Made by a program: the position numbers and the translations under genes | Origin: Arthrobacter sp. M4 | GTDB lineage: Bacteria > Actinomycetota > Actinomycetes > Actinomycetales > Micrococcaceae | Assembly (NCBI RefSeq): GCF_020251205.1 | Contig: NZ_JAIWYX010000008.1 | Coordinates: forward strand, 62,001-126,000 | DNA: 64,000 bases | Direction of reading: 5' to 3' | Notes under the pieces: generated by a model | The model's database searches: none | What the model was told of the DNA's origin: nothing | What the model saw: the letters and a program-made list of their open reading frames with translations, nothing else | Part shown: positions 15,683 through 22,940 of the stretch, in pieces | Layout: each line of letters begins with the position of its first letter | How positions within the stretch are numbered: the stretch's first letter is position 1

Positions 15683-16777
15683 CTAGGTAAGCTGCTCCGC
15701 TTCCAGGCTTTCTCCTGTGGACCGCGGATATCCGGCGTTTGTTGCAGTGTCCGGCTCCACCCAGTCAAGGGCATTGATGATGTGTCCTTCGTTGGGTAGG
15801 GCCCGCTGCTCTGCAGGCGGAAGTTTGTCATAGGTGTAGGCGGCGACGGCCATGGGCGAGGTGGAGCGGCCCAAACTGTACCGGACGCTGCGGTCGTTCT
15901 TCGTGCCGCAGATCAGGATGCCGACGGTTTCATTGTGATGCTCGCGGCGGAGGACGTCGTCGACCAGGGCTACGTAGAAATTGAGTTTGCCAGCCCACTC
16001 GGGCTGGAAGCGGCCAGTCTTAAGTTCGATGACCACGTAGCGGAGCTGTTCGACATGGAAGAAGAGCAGGTCAACGTAGTAGTCGTCGCCGTCGACGTCG
16101 AAGTGTACTTGCCGGCCGACAAAGGCGAACCCGGGTCCGAGTTCCTGCAGGGTTTCGGTGATCCTGTTGGTCAGGGCGTTCTCGAGATCTCGTTCGATCA
16201 CTTCGCCGGACAGGCCCAGGAACTCGAAGTTATACGGATCCTTGGCCATTTGCTGGGCCAGTTCGGACTCCGGGGCGGCAAGCTGGCTGGTGAAGTTCGA
16301 TGGCGCCGCGCCGGTGCGTTCCATCGAGCGGTTCATCATCATGTTCAGCAGAACGTTCCGGGACCAGCCGTACTGCACTGCCGCAGCCGCGTACCACTCC
16401 CGCTCCTCGGGGGTCGTGGACTTGTCTAGAATTGTTCGAATGTGGCCCCACGGTAAATGTGCCACAACCTGTGGCACATTTGCTTCGGCCTCCCATGCGC
16501 GCACCATGGCCGTCATGTACTGCAGATTTCGGGCGGACAGACCGGTCATGTCCGGAAACGCTATCCGGAGGTCGGCGGCGAGCCGGTTGATGACACCGCT
16601 GCCCCAACCCTGCCTGTCCTGGCGGGCCAGAATGTCTTTCCCGAGTGACCAGTAGAGTTCGATGGCCAGTTTGTTGACGGTTCTTTGCGCCTGGATCCTT
16701 GCGCCCTTAACCCGCGTCTTCAGTGACTCCAGCAACTCCGGATAGTCGGCCGGCAGGTCGATTTCTGAAGAGGTCAT
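15683..16777 (-). CDS. DUF1016/YhcG-type PDDEXK nuclease-domain protein
   Basis: The 364-residue protein has the DUF1016 N-terminal helical domain (about 15-170: ELYWSLGKDI, FSARNLQYM-like segment and VAHLPWGHIRTILDK). A C-terminal PDDEXK nuclease domain follows (about 200-330), with DDYYVDLLFFH and the VVIELKTGRF core. YhcG-type proteins are found with restriction-modification and mobile loci and may process DNA, but their role is unsettled. Here the gene is alone, with no methylase or specificity subunit nearby. Two related palindromes, one at its start and one inside it, may be binding or target sites. Confidence 0.9.
   Translation of the reverse strand: MTSSEIDLPADYPELLESLKTRVKGARIQAQRTVNKLAIELYWSLGKDILARQDRQGWGSGVINRLAADLRIAFPDMTGLSARNLQYMTAMVRAWEAEANVPQVVAHLPWGHIRTILDKSTTPEEREWYAAAAVQYGWSRNVLLNMMMNRSMERTGAAPSNFTSQLAAPESELAQQMAKDPYNFEFLGLSGEVIERDLENALTNRITETLQELGPGFAFVGRQVHFDVDGDDYYVDLLFFHVEQLRYVVIELKTGRFQPEWAGKLNFYVALVDDVLRREHHNETVGILICGTKNDRSVRYSLGRSTSPMAVAAYTYDKLPPAEQRALPNEGHIINALDWVEPDTATNAGYPRSTGESLEAEQLT
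16455..16481. repeat. Palindrome inside the DUF1016 gene
   Basis: AAATGTGCCACA, ACC, TGTGGCACATTT forms a perfect 12-bp stem within the codons for NVPQVVAHL. Its TGYGCCACA core matches the palindrome upstream of the gene at 16799. Confidence 0.7.
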
Positions 16778-16798
16778 GGCTCTACCCTATCGATTTCC

Positions 16799-16825
16799 AA
16801 TTGCGCCACAGGCTGTGGCGCAATT
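16799..16825. promoter_or_regulatory. Palindrome upstream of DUF1016 gene
   Basis: AATTGCGCCACA, GGC, TGTGGCGCAATT is a perfect 12-bp inverted repeat 21 bp before the ATG. It is a good candidate operator for the nuclease gene. Confidence 0.65.
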
Positions 16826-16945
16826 AGAAGCGCTATCTCAGTTAGGTGGAGGTGTGGCGGCCAGATCCCAGGAAGCTCCGTCCAGGCTGGGTCATGAATC
16901 ACACCATAGTTGGAAGAATTGTGCTGTTCCTTACCGCGATTAACC

Positions 16946-17054
16946 GTCTAGGTGGTGAAAAGCGCGGAATCTAGCGGTCACCGATTTGGGATCTAGGTGG
17001 TGGAACCCTAAAAATAGGTGGTGGACTCCATCGGTCTAGGTGCTGCTACCGCCG
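16946..17054. repeat. TCTAGGTGGTG repeat module, copy A
   Basis: The module holds spaced copies of TCTAGGTGGTG or close variants (16947, 16992, 17014) and ends TCTAGGTGCTGC (17035). It also contains CGCGGAATCTAG. The same words in the same order and spacing recur at 22733-22840. The remaining sequence of 16826-17173 contains no gene that I can support. Confidence 0.8.
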
Positions 17055-17173
17055 TCCGCGACGTCGGATCGGCTGCCCGCGCTGGAGCCAATTTGCGCGT
17101 TCAGGGAATTTTCAGGGACATGCTGTACGTTGCATAGCCGACATTCCCATCCAAGAAAGAGGAATCACTAGAA

Positions 17174-17473
17174 GTGGCCACTGATTACGACGAGCTGCGC
17201 ACCGACGTCAAGGAGAACCAGGAACAGTCCCTCCAGGCACTGCAATCCGCCAGCGCTCCTACAGCTAAGAGCGTCGTCCTGGAACTCGACGAAGCTGACG
17301 GCTTGGACAGTGACGGTCCCGGCGGCGAGATCGTTGCCGAAGAGCTGATCGTCCACGTCATTCCGCAGGCCAGCGACGAGTTCACCTGCTACTCCTGCTT
17401 CCTGGTCCGCCACCGCTCGCAGATCGCACGGGAAAAGGACGGCGTTGCCTACTGCGTGGAGTGCGAGGGCTAA
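17174..17473 (+). CDS. DUF4193 family protein
   Basis: The 99-residue protein starts at GTG with AGAGG upstream. It shows the actinobacterial DUF4193 pattern: N-terminal ATDYDELR, an acidic middle, then EELIVHVIPQASDEFTCYSCFLVRHRSQIAREK and CVECEG with a CxxC...CxxC zinc-ribbon-like arrangement. Function unknown; the family is widespread in actinobacteria. The middle segment is divergent from the usual core copy, so this may be a second paralogue. Its stop overlaps the convergent protease gene by 4 bp. Confidence 0.88.
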   Translation: MATDYDELRTDVKENQEQSLQALQSASAPTAKSVVLELDEADGLDSDGPGGEIVAEELIVHVIPQASDEFTCYSCFLVRHRSQIAREKDGVAYCVECEG

Positions 17474-18027
17474 GGAGTCCCTCGATCTTGAGGAGTGGGG
17501 GACCTCAGTGCCTGCCTTAGGGCCGCGCCGTCCCCCACACTCCGGAACAGTAGGGTCAAGTGCCCTAAACCAATGGCCGTTGCGGTCCACACCTGCAATG
17601 GCCACGAGGCAAATCCAGGCAACAGGACAAGCGGCAGCAACAGTGCCGAGGCCGGTCCCGCCACAGTCACCGTGATGTCCCGCACGGCCGGCAACGGCTC
17701 CCTGGTCAACCGGAACCTGCCGTTGGTGGCACTAAAGCTGGCTGCCGCCGTCGGGCTTATTAGCCGGTAAGCGGCCACGTGGCCGATTTCGTGTACGACG
17801 ACGGAGGCCAGGAACAGCGCGACGGCTGAACAGAGCAGGGCGATGACTCTGGCATCCGCCGCATAGGCGGCCGCCCAAGCGGTGGCCGTTGCGGTCGCCG
17901 GCAGCCACACGAAGCGAGACAGGACCTTGACGACGGTCATGGTGGCTGACCACAAACCGTGAGGTAGCACTACCTCCACGTGCCCAGGCCGGACTGCCAT
18001 CCGGAACAGCCGCAGGAAATCAGCCAT
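17470..18027 (-). CDS. M50-like (site-2 protease type) membrane metalloprotease
   Basis: The 185-residue membrane protein has HEIGH at residues 79-83 inside a hydrophobic helix, the zinc site of M50 intramembrane proteases. A candidate third ligand lies in SVGDGAALR near the C-terminus. About four hydrophobic segments are visible. The start MADFLRLF overlaps the permease gene by 8 bp, so it is the last gene of the peptide/ABC operon. Small M50 enzymes in peptide loci (for example YydH in Bacillus) mature or release a secreted peptide from its membrane precursor. The encoded two-Cys peptide at 20634-20879 is the obvious candidate substrate. Confidence 0.8.
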   Translation of the reverse strand: MADFLRLFRMAVRPGHVEVVLPHGLWSATMTVVKVLSRFVWLPATATATAWAAAYAADARVIALLCSAVALFLASVVVHEIGHVAAYRLISPTAAASFSATNGRFRLTREPLPAVRDITVTVAGPASALLLPLVLLPGFASWPLQVWTATAIGLGHLTLLFRSVGDGAALRQALRSPTPQDRGTP

Positions 18028-19528
18028 CCTGCGAGACGCGATAAACGGTGGACGCCAGGGCTCCGGCAAGTACGAGGAGCATCATGCTGGTGATGATGAC
18101 GTCCCCCAAGTAGGGCGCGTCGCCAAAAAGCGCCCCCAGCTTCGGACCTGTCCAGCGCGCTACTGCCAACGAAGCCGCATATATCAGGAAGACCGTGAAT
18201 CCCGTGGCCCCGCTGGCCAGCGGCTGTTCGGTACTGAACGGGACCAGGATTCCGCCGATGGACGCTGCGCACCACGCGATGGCGGCATCCCCGAGCAATT
18301 GCGGTAGTTGCTCCAAGGTCAGCAGTCCAAACCCGAAAAGTACCCCTGCAAAGGCCGAGCCGATGGTCAACGAGATGACCGCGCTGGCCACAAGCTTAGG
18401 CCCAGCCCACGCAGTGCGGGACCCATAAAGATGACGTTGGAGCCAGTGGGTCTTGGCAGTAAGGCCGTATGACTGCAAGCCCAGGATGAACGGAGCCGTG
18501 GCCAGGCCCGGCGCCAGGGTGAACGCCACCACCCCATAGCCTTCGTGCTTCGACAGGAGGACGAGCCCGGCCAGGGCGACCGTGATGAGCAGTAGCAGGA
18601 CCATAAACTGTTGGCTTCGGAGGAGCTGCACAGCGTCCACATAAGCGGCAGTAGCGAAGCGCTGGCGCGGCAACGAGGCGTTGGCAAAGGTGCGAAGGGT
18701 GGAATCAGCTTGGTTGTCGAAATCCCGTCGCGCCGCCGTCAGGATCAGAACTAAGGGCACAACCAGCCACAGGAGTATCAGCGCGTAGTCTGTCCACCCG
18801 GCCGACGAAGCGCTCCACAATAGCGCCAGGCTCCGGGCCCAGACCCGGTGGGGGGCCAAGTCCCTTAGGCCGTTGGCGTGGTCAGCCATGCTGGAAGGTA
18901 TGGGCAGGACGTCGGTCCACACCAGGGCGATCGTCAGTCCAAAGCAGGTGGTACCCGCGAACGACACGGCGTAGTACCGCGGCAACCTTAGAAACCGTCG
19001 GTACACGTAGCGAAGGCACTGAAACAAAGCCAGGACTAACAATTGGCTGCCCGCCGTAAACAGGACCAGAGCCGCTGACGCTGCAAGGGCTTGGCCCCAC
19101 TGGGTACTGTTGCGCCACAAAGCTGCGTACGACGGGAGCGTCAGGCACAAGGCAAGCACGGCTGACACCGCGAGGATGGGTAATTGCAGGCCAAGCAGCA
19201 CCGCACCGCGCGATGCCGGAAGAAGTTCAAGAACAGTAGCTAACGAATTCTTCGCCGGTGCCAACATCGAAAACAAGGCCGTGAGAAAGGCGACAGTCAA
19301 GAATGAACCGGCCATCATGAAGGACAGCGTGCCAGCCGTCATGACGGGCGCTTGATCTTCGGTCTGTCCGTTGGACATCACAGCAAGAAGCGTTCCGAAG
19401 GCCAAGGCTGCCGCAAGAGCCGCAGCGGCGAACCATCTAATTGCAGTAGGGGAGAGCCGCAATTGTTTGGCCGTTTCCCGCGTCCAGGCAGTCATAGAAC
19501 TGCGGGCGATCGTGGCGGAGGCTGGCAT
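18020..19528 (-). CDS. ABC exporter permease-like membrane protein
   Basis: This 502-residue very hydrophobic protein has roughly twelve predicted membrane segments in two halves. The central polar region is at about 255-300 (ARRDFDNQADSTLRTFANASLPRQRF). I do not recognise a named family, but size and linkage to an ATPase fit an ABC-2-like permease such as those of bacteriocin or lipid exporters. Its ATG shares one base with the upstream stop (TAATG). It should partner with the ATPase at 19811-20611 to export or expel a peptide. Confidence 0.75.
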   Translation of the reverse strand: MPASATIARSSMTAWTRETAKQLRLSPTAIRWFAAAALAAALAFGTLLAVMSNGQTEDQAPVMTAGTLSFMMAGSFLTVAFLTALFSMLAPAKNSLATVLELLPASRGAVLLGLQLPILAVSAVLALCLTLPSYAALWRNSTQWGQALAASAALVLFTAGSQLLVLALFQCLRYVYRRFLRLPRYYAVSFAGTTCFGLTIALVWTDVLPIPSSMADHANGLRDLAPHRVWARSLALLWSASSAGWTDYALILLWLVVPLVLILTAARRDFDNQADSTLRTFANASLPRQRFATAAYVDAVQLLRSQQFMVLLLLITVALAGLVLLSKHEGYGVVAFTLAPGLATAPFILGLQSYGLTAKTHWLQRHLYGSRTAWAGPKLVASAVISLTIGSAFAGVLFGFGLLTLEQLPQLLGDAAIAWCAASIGGILVPFSTEQPLASGATGFTVFLIYAASLAVARWTGPKLGALFGDAPYLGDVIITSMMLLVLAGALASTVYRVSQDG

Positions 19529-19818
19529 TATTCGTGTTCCGGCGTGTGGTTTTTCTTATCGCTAAGGGCAGCAGCGATTCCACAGATCGCGGCAGTTGCA
19601 GCCACAATGAGCAGCAGACCGGTGGAATTGGGCTGGAATTCCACGGCCAATGCGTCATTTTCTGATCCTGGCGTAGCTGAGAAAATCCCGGGAAGGTCCG
19701 CGGTGGAACCCGTCACTATTGCCGTCACGATGGTGGCAACACTCATAATGAATGCCAGGGCTGCCCCTGCCAGAACGCCGCCAAATATTGCCCCAAATAC
19801 TTTTGTAGCCTTATTCAT
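19528..19818 (-). CDS. Small two-helix membrane protein
   Basis: The 96-residue protein has two hydrophobic helices, about residues 7-36 and 66-86. An extracytoplasmic loop with Ser/Asn/Asp and a charged tail (SDKKNHTPEHE) complete it. It overlaps the ATPase gene by 8 bp and the permease by one base, so it is translationally coupled to both. It could be an accessory or immunity subunit of the ABC system. No homologue is recognised. Confidence 0.7.
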   Translation of the reverse strand: MNKATKVFGAIFGGVLAGAALAFIMSVATIVTAIVTGSTADLPGIFSATPGSENDALAVEFQPNSTGLLLIVAATAAICGIAAALSDKKNHTPEHE

Positions 19819-20611
19819 TGTTCATCTCCTTCGCGGGTCCAGAACGGAGTGCGGCGTGCAGGTGCCGCCTGCGTTGCTCCTGCTGTTCAGTCAGTTTGGT
19901 GACGTGTAGGAAGACGGCCTCAAGCGTCTCCGCCGAGCCATATTCTTCTTTCAGCGCCGCAGGGCTCCCCAGCGCTATTTGGGCGCCTTGGTGCAGGATC
20001 ATCACTTGATCGCAGTCCCGTTCGGCACGCAGCATGTCGTGGGTGGCGATCAAAACGGAGCCGCCTGATCCGGTGAAGACAGCTATGAGTTCCCGCAGCA
20101 CCGCAGCAGCCTCAGGGTCCAGCCCGCGGAAGGGCTCGTCAAGGATCAGGAGCGACGGCTTGTGCATTACGGCTGCGATCAACTGGAGCTTGCGCTTCAT
20201 CCCGTGCGAATACTCGCTGATGGAGCGCGTCAAAGCTGGTGTCAGCCCCAGCGCTTCGGCCAGCTGGGCAGCCTCGGCCCCATCACTTCGCCTCCTGATC
20301 CTGTGATGCAGTTCAAGGTATTCCCTGCCGGTCAACGAGAGCGGCAAAGGCAGATCGTCCGGCGCAAAGCCGAGGAAGACGCGGGATTTCTTGTCCTCAA
20401 TAGGAAACCCGCTGACTGTGACCAGACCCTGGCTCGCCTCTAGAAGGCCGGTCAGGATATGCAACGTGGTGGATTTGCCTGACCCGTTAGGGCCGAGGAG
20501 ACCAAAGACTTGTCCCGGAACCACATCGAAGGATATGTCCCGGACGGCTTTTACAGCCCCAAAGTCTTTGCTGATCCCCTCGACCCTGCAGGTGAAATGC
20601 TCAGATTTCAA
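19811..20611 (-). CDS. ABC exporter ATP-binding protein
   Basis: The 266-residue ATPase is of the antibiotic/peptide exporter type. It has Walker A GPNGSGKST at 40-48, an unusual signature region SEYSHGMKRKLQ in place of LSGGQ, Walker B LLILDEPFRGLDP, and switch ATHD. The C-terminal extension (EAVFLHVTKLTEQQEQRRRH) is typical of BcrA/CcmA-like subunits. It lies 22 bp after the small peptide gene and overlaps the next gene. It powers the permease encoded two genes downstream. Confidence 0.92.
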   Translation of the reverse strand: MKSEHFTCRVEGISKDFGAVKAVRDISFDVVPGQVFGLLGPNGSGKSTTLHILTGLLEASQGLVTVSGFPIEDKKSRVFLGFAPDDLPLPLSLTGREYLELHHRIRRRSDGAEAAQLAEALGLTPALTRSISEYSHGMKRKLQLIAAVMHKPSLLILDEPFRGLDPEAAAVLRELIAVFTGSGGSVLIATHDMLRAERDCDQVMILHQGAQIALGSPAALKEEYGSAETLEAVFLHVTKLTEQQEQRRRHLHAALRSGPAKEMNNE

Positions 20612-20633
20612 GATGTCACTTCTTCAGGAATGG

Positions 20634-20879
20634 CTACCGTGCGCAGTAAAGCTTCCAGGTGCCGCCGGACTGCCAGCTCGGCATATCGAACGCCGGCCAT
20701 GCACCCCTCTGCTGGCAGTACCAGAACCAAGCCGCAACGAATCCGAAAGCGATAATGACCGCGATGGGAATAACGATCAACAGCGGTGCGATGTCGTTGT
20801 TGCGGCGGCTCATCATGTTGTTTGAGGTTTCCTGCAGCAAACCGGGAACGGTGAGCAGCATTAGTGCGAGCTTTTGCAT
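20634..20879 (-). CDS. Small membrane peptide with Trp-rich two-Cys tail, candidate secreted peptide precursor
   Basis: The start at 20879 follows an excellent AAAGGAGAT site 3 bases before ATG and gives 81 residues. The layout is a short hydrophobic start, a polar SNNMMSRRNND segment, and one membrane helix (about 30-53, IAPLLIVIPIAVIIAFGFVA). A 28-residue tail follows with two cysteines (one right after the helix, one three from the end) and five tryptophans. With RR on the inside, the tail should face outward. A disulfide-closed loop released by the co-encoded M50 protease is plausible. Not recognised as a known bacteriocin family. The AT-rich 98 bp upstream can hold its promoter. Confidence 0.75.
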   Translation of the reverse strand: MQKLALMLLTVPGLLQETSNNMMSRRNNDIAPLLIVIPIAVIIAFGFVAAWFWYCQQRGAWPAFDMPSWQSGGTWKLYCAR

Positions 20880-20977
20880 TTCATCTCCTTTGTTTGATTT
20901 CTTATTGGCGCTAATTACTGACTTGGGAGAAGATCCCTCCCTTTTGAAGCCACCGCGGGCAGACGGTTTCTCCAAAC

Positions 20978-22615
20978 TCACAAAACTGGTGGATTTGCGG
21001 GGCGCCTCGACCTACGCCAGCGGGTCATTCCGACGGCCGTGGCCCCGGCGAGCGCCAAAATCAGCGCTGCGGGCAGGAACGCAAGGGATGCTCCGGTGGA
21101 GGCCAAGGCCGCAGGGATCACTGCATCGTCGCCGGGAGTGACTGCTTTGATAGCTGGCCCCGGCACAGGATCGCCAGCGTTTGGACTGTCTGGACCGGCC
21201 GGAGGCGTCACGTCCAGGGGACCGGGTTGAGGGATGCCCGGCGCGGCCGGCGCTGGCCCAGTACCCGGCGCGGAACCCGGCCCACCCGGCCCGGAACCCG
21301 GCCCACCCGGCCCGGTCGGCGCCGGAGGCGCGGCGGGCGCCGTGGTGATGACCAATCGGTAGTCCTCGACTTCGCCGGAATCCGCGGGTCCCGTGGGAGA
21401 TTCAACCTGGCTGGCGTTGTACCCGACTCGGAAACGGGCGAATGTTGCGCCCGCAATTGGGGCAAGGCCAGACCACGTCAGCGACGCACCGGTAGCACCG
21501 CCCGCAAACGGTGCGCACGTCCGTTCGGCGAGGTCGAACGTTCCGTTAATATCGGCGTCGACCCAGCCGCAGACTGTGCCCGCTTTGCTGGCCCCGGCTA
21601 GGGCGACGGTCGTCGAGTAGCCGCTGTTGGAGGTAGTAAGCGGGGGCAGCGTGACGCCGTCGTCGCCGTCGTCGCCGCTTGCAGTGGGACCCGAGCTGGG
21701 CGAGACTGCGCCGTTGGCCACAGATGCGTTGTCTTCGCTAACCGCGCTACCCAACGTGACATCGGAGAGGACCGCCCGGGCGGCGTTGCCGCCGTCGTAC
21801 GACGCCGGGGCGTCACCGAAGTCCTCAGGCGCGGACGCGAGCAAGGTGAAGCCGTCAATATTCTTCCCGCGATCCAGGACTGGATCGATGGGCGCTGCGG
21901 GAACAGCCGGTGTTGCTTGGGTGCGCATGGCGCCAACGTTGAATGTCAGCGAACTAGTGACGCCGTTCAGTTGAACGGATCCACAAGCGGAAGTCGCAGC
22001 AGCGGGGTAGGCGAGCGGTGGCCCGTCCTGCTGGTTAGTGTCGCAGCGGTATCCCGTGCTGTGGTTTACCGCCGTGATGGTTTTGGCGCCCAGCACGGCC
22101 AGATTTCCGCCGCTCAGCTTGGAAATGCCTACTCCGGGGCTTGCCAGAGTCAAGACCGCGTGGAGTTGCGTCTGGGCTGTGATGGTTGTTCCGGTGTTCC
22201 GGCCGACGCTCGCGCCAAGGCCCGCGACAGTGAGGATCGGGTTCCGGACTGGCTGGCTGAACTGGACGGTGATGGTCCCCAGTCCTTCGCAGGGTCCGAC
22301 GTCGGGACAGTTGTTGAGTGCGTCCGTCCGGAAGGCGGTGGCCTCCGCTGTGGCCGGCAAACCAGGCGTGTAGTCACCAGGAACGTAGCCACGGTTGCCC
22401 AGTTGGGTGGCACCCGCAACGGTTGTAAGCCCGGTGGTGGCGTACGTGGTTGTAAGCGCCGAGCCGGGCATGGCCATGGCGGCAGTGCCACCACCCGATG
22501 TCGCGGGCGAAACCGGCACTTCATAGGCAACTGCCGGCGCCACGATCCCCAAGGCTGCCACGCCCAGTGCGAGTGACGCCGACCCCAGCCGCAGGACGAT
22601 AGTTCTGGCTTTCAT
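20978..22615 (-). CDS. LAXTG-anchored GEVED-domain surface protein
   Basis: The 545-residue secreted protein has a signal peptide (about 1-30, ending APAVAYE). A beta-rich domain to about 250 is followed by a GEVED-type module (PEDFGDAPASYDGG, GWVDADINGTFDLAER, SGEVEDYRLVITT near 410). A Pro/Gly stalk with GPGGPGSGPGGPG repeats leads to a C-terminal sorting signal LASTG, a hydrophobic helix and RRSRR. LAXTG motifs are typical of actinobacterial sortase E. It is a cell-wall-attached adhesin-like protein. It is on the same strand as, and 98 bp before, the small peptide gene; whether it belongs to that operon is uncertain. Confidence 0.88.
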   Translation of the reverse strand: MKARTIVLRLGSASLALGVAALGIVAPAVAYEVPVSPATSGGGTAAMAMPGSALTTTYATTGLTTVAGATQLGNRGYVPGDYTPGLPATAEATAFRTDALNNCPDVGPCEGLGTITVQFSQPVRNPILTVAGLGASVGRNTGTTITAQTQLHAVLTLASPGVGISKLSGGNLAVLGAKTITAVNHSTGYRCDTNQQDGPPLAYPAAATSACGSVQLNGVTSSLTFNVGAMRTQATPAVPAAPIDPVLDRGKNIDGFTLLASAPEDFGDAPASYDGGNAARAVLSDVTLGSAVSEDNASVANGAVSPSSGPTASGDDGDDGVTLPPLTTSNSGYSTTVALAGASKAGTVCGWVDADINGTFDLAERTCAPFAGGATGASLTWSGLAPIAGATFARFRVGYNASQVESPTGPADSGEVEDYRLVITTAPAAPPAPTGPGGPGSGPGGPGSAPGTGPAPAAPGIPQPGPLDVTPPAGPDSPNAGDPVPGPAIKAVTPGDDAVIPAALASTGASLAFLPAALILALAGATAVGMTRWRRSRRPANPPVL

Positions 22616-22732
22616 GCTCCCCTTTCAAAGCTTCATGCCGGAGGGGAGTGCCTTACTTGGAACAAAGGCCAGCGAGCCCCTCCTGCTGCGACAGTAGGGG
22701 CTCGGATTTGGGGAACTTTGCCGAGGGTTTGC

Positions 22733-22840
22733 GGTCTAGGTGGTAAAAACCGCGGAATCTAGGGCCTGTGGATTTTGCGTCTAGGTGGTGAAAGCCCGAA
22801 TCTAGGTGGTGGAGTCAGCGCGTCTAGGTGCTGCCACGGC
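22733..22840. repeat. TCTAGGTGGTG repeat module, copy B
   Basis: Like copy A at 16946, this module has spaced TCTAGGTGGT words (22734, 22780, 22801) and ends TCTAGGTGCTGC (22823). It includes CGCGGAATCTAG after the first word. Orientation is the same as copy A. The two copies bracket 5.7 kb of DNA. Confidence 0.8.
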
Positions 22841-22861
22841 GCTGGTTGCGGCCTGGGCGGC

Positions 22862-22940
22862 GTCGAGTGTCAGGTCGTGGACGGCGTCGAGTGTCAGGTC
22901 CTGGACGGCCTAGAGTGTCAGGTCCTGGACGGCCTCGAGC
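22862..22940. repeat. 24-bp tandem repeat at the 3' end of the DUF4862 gene
   Basis: Three 24-bp units (22862, 22886, 22910) share GAGTGTCAGGTC and TGGACGGC. The third contains the DUF4862 stop codon, so the two outer units would extend the protein in frame (AVQDLTL-like repeats) but for that stop. Confidence 0.75.

Noticed and set aside
20634..20879. Lactococcin 972-type bacteriocin
   Set aside because: The tail has Trp and GGTW but lacks the family's His/Ser/Tyr pattern and a cleavable signal peptide; the gene has a central membrane helix instead.
17055..22732. Classical transposon or integrative element
   Set aside because: No transposase, integrase or tRNA site is present; the bracketing repeats alone do not prove mobility.
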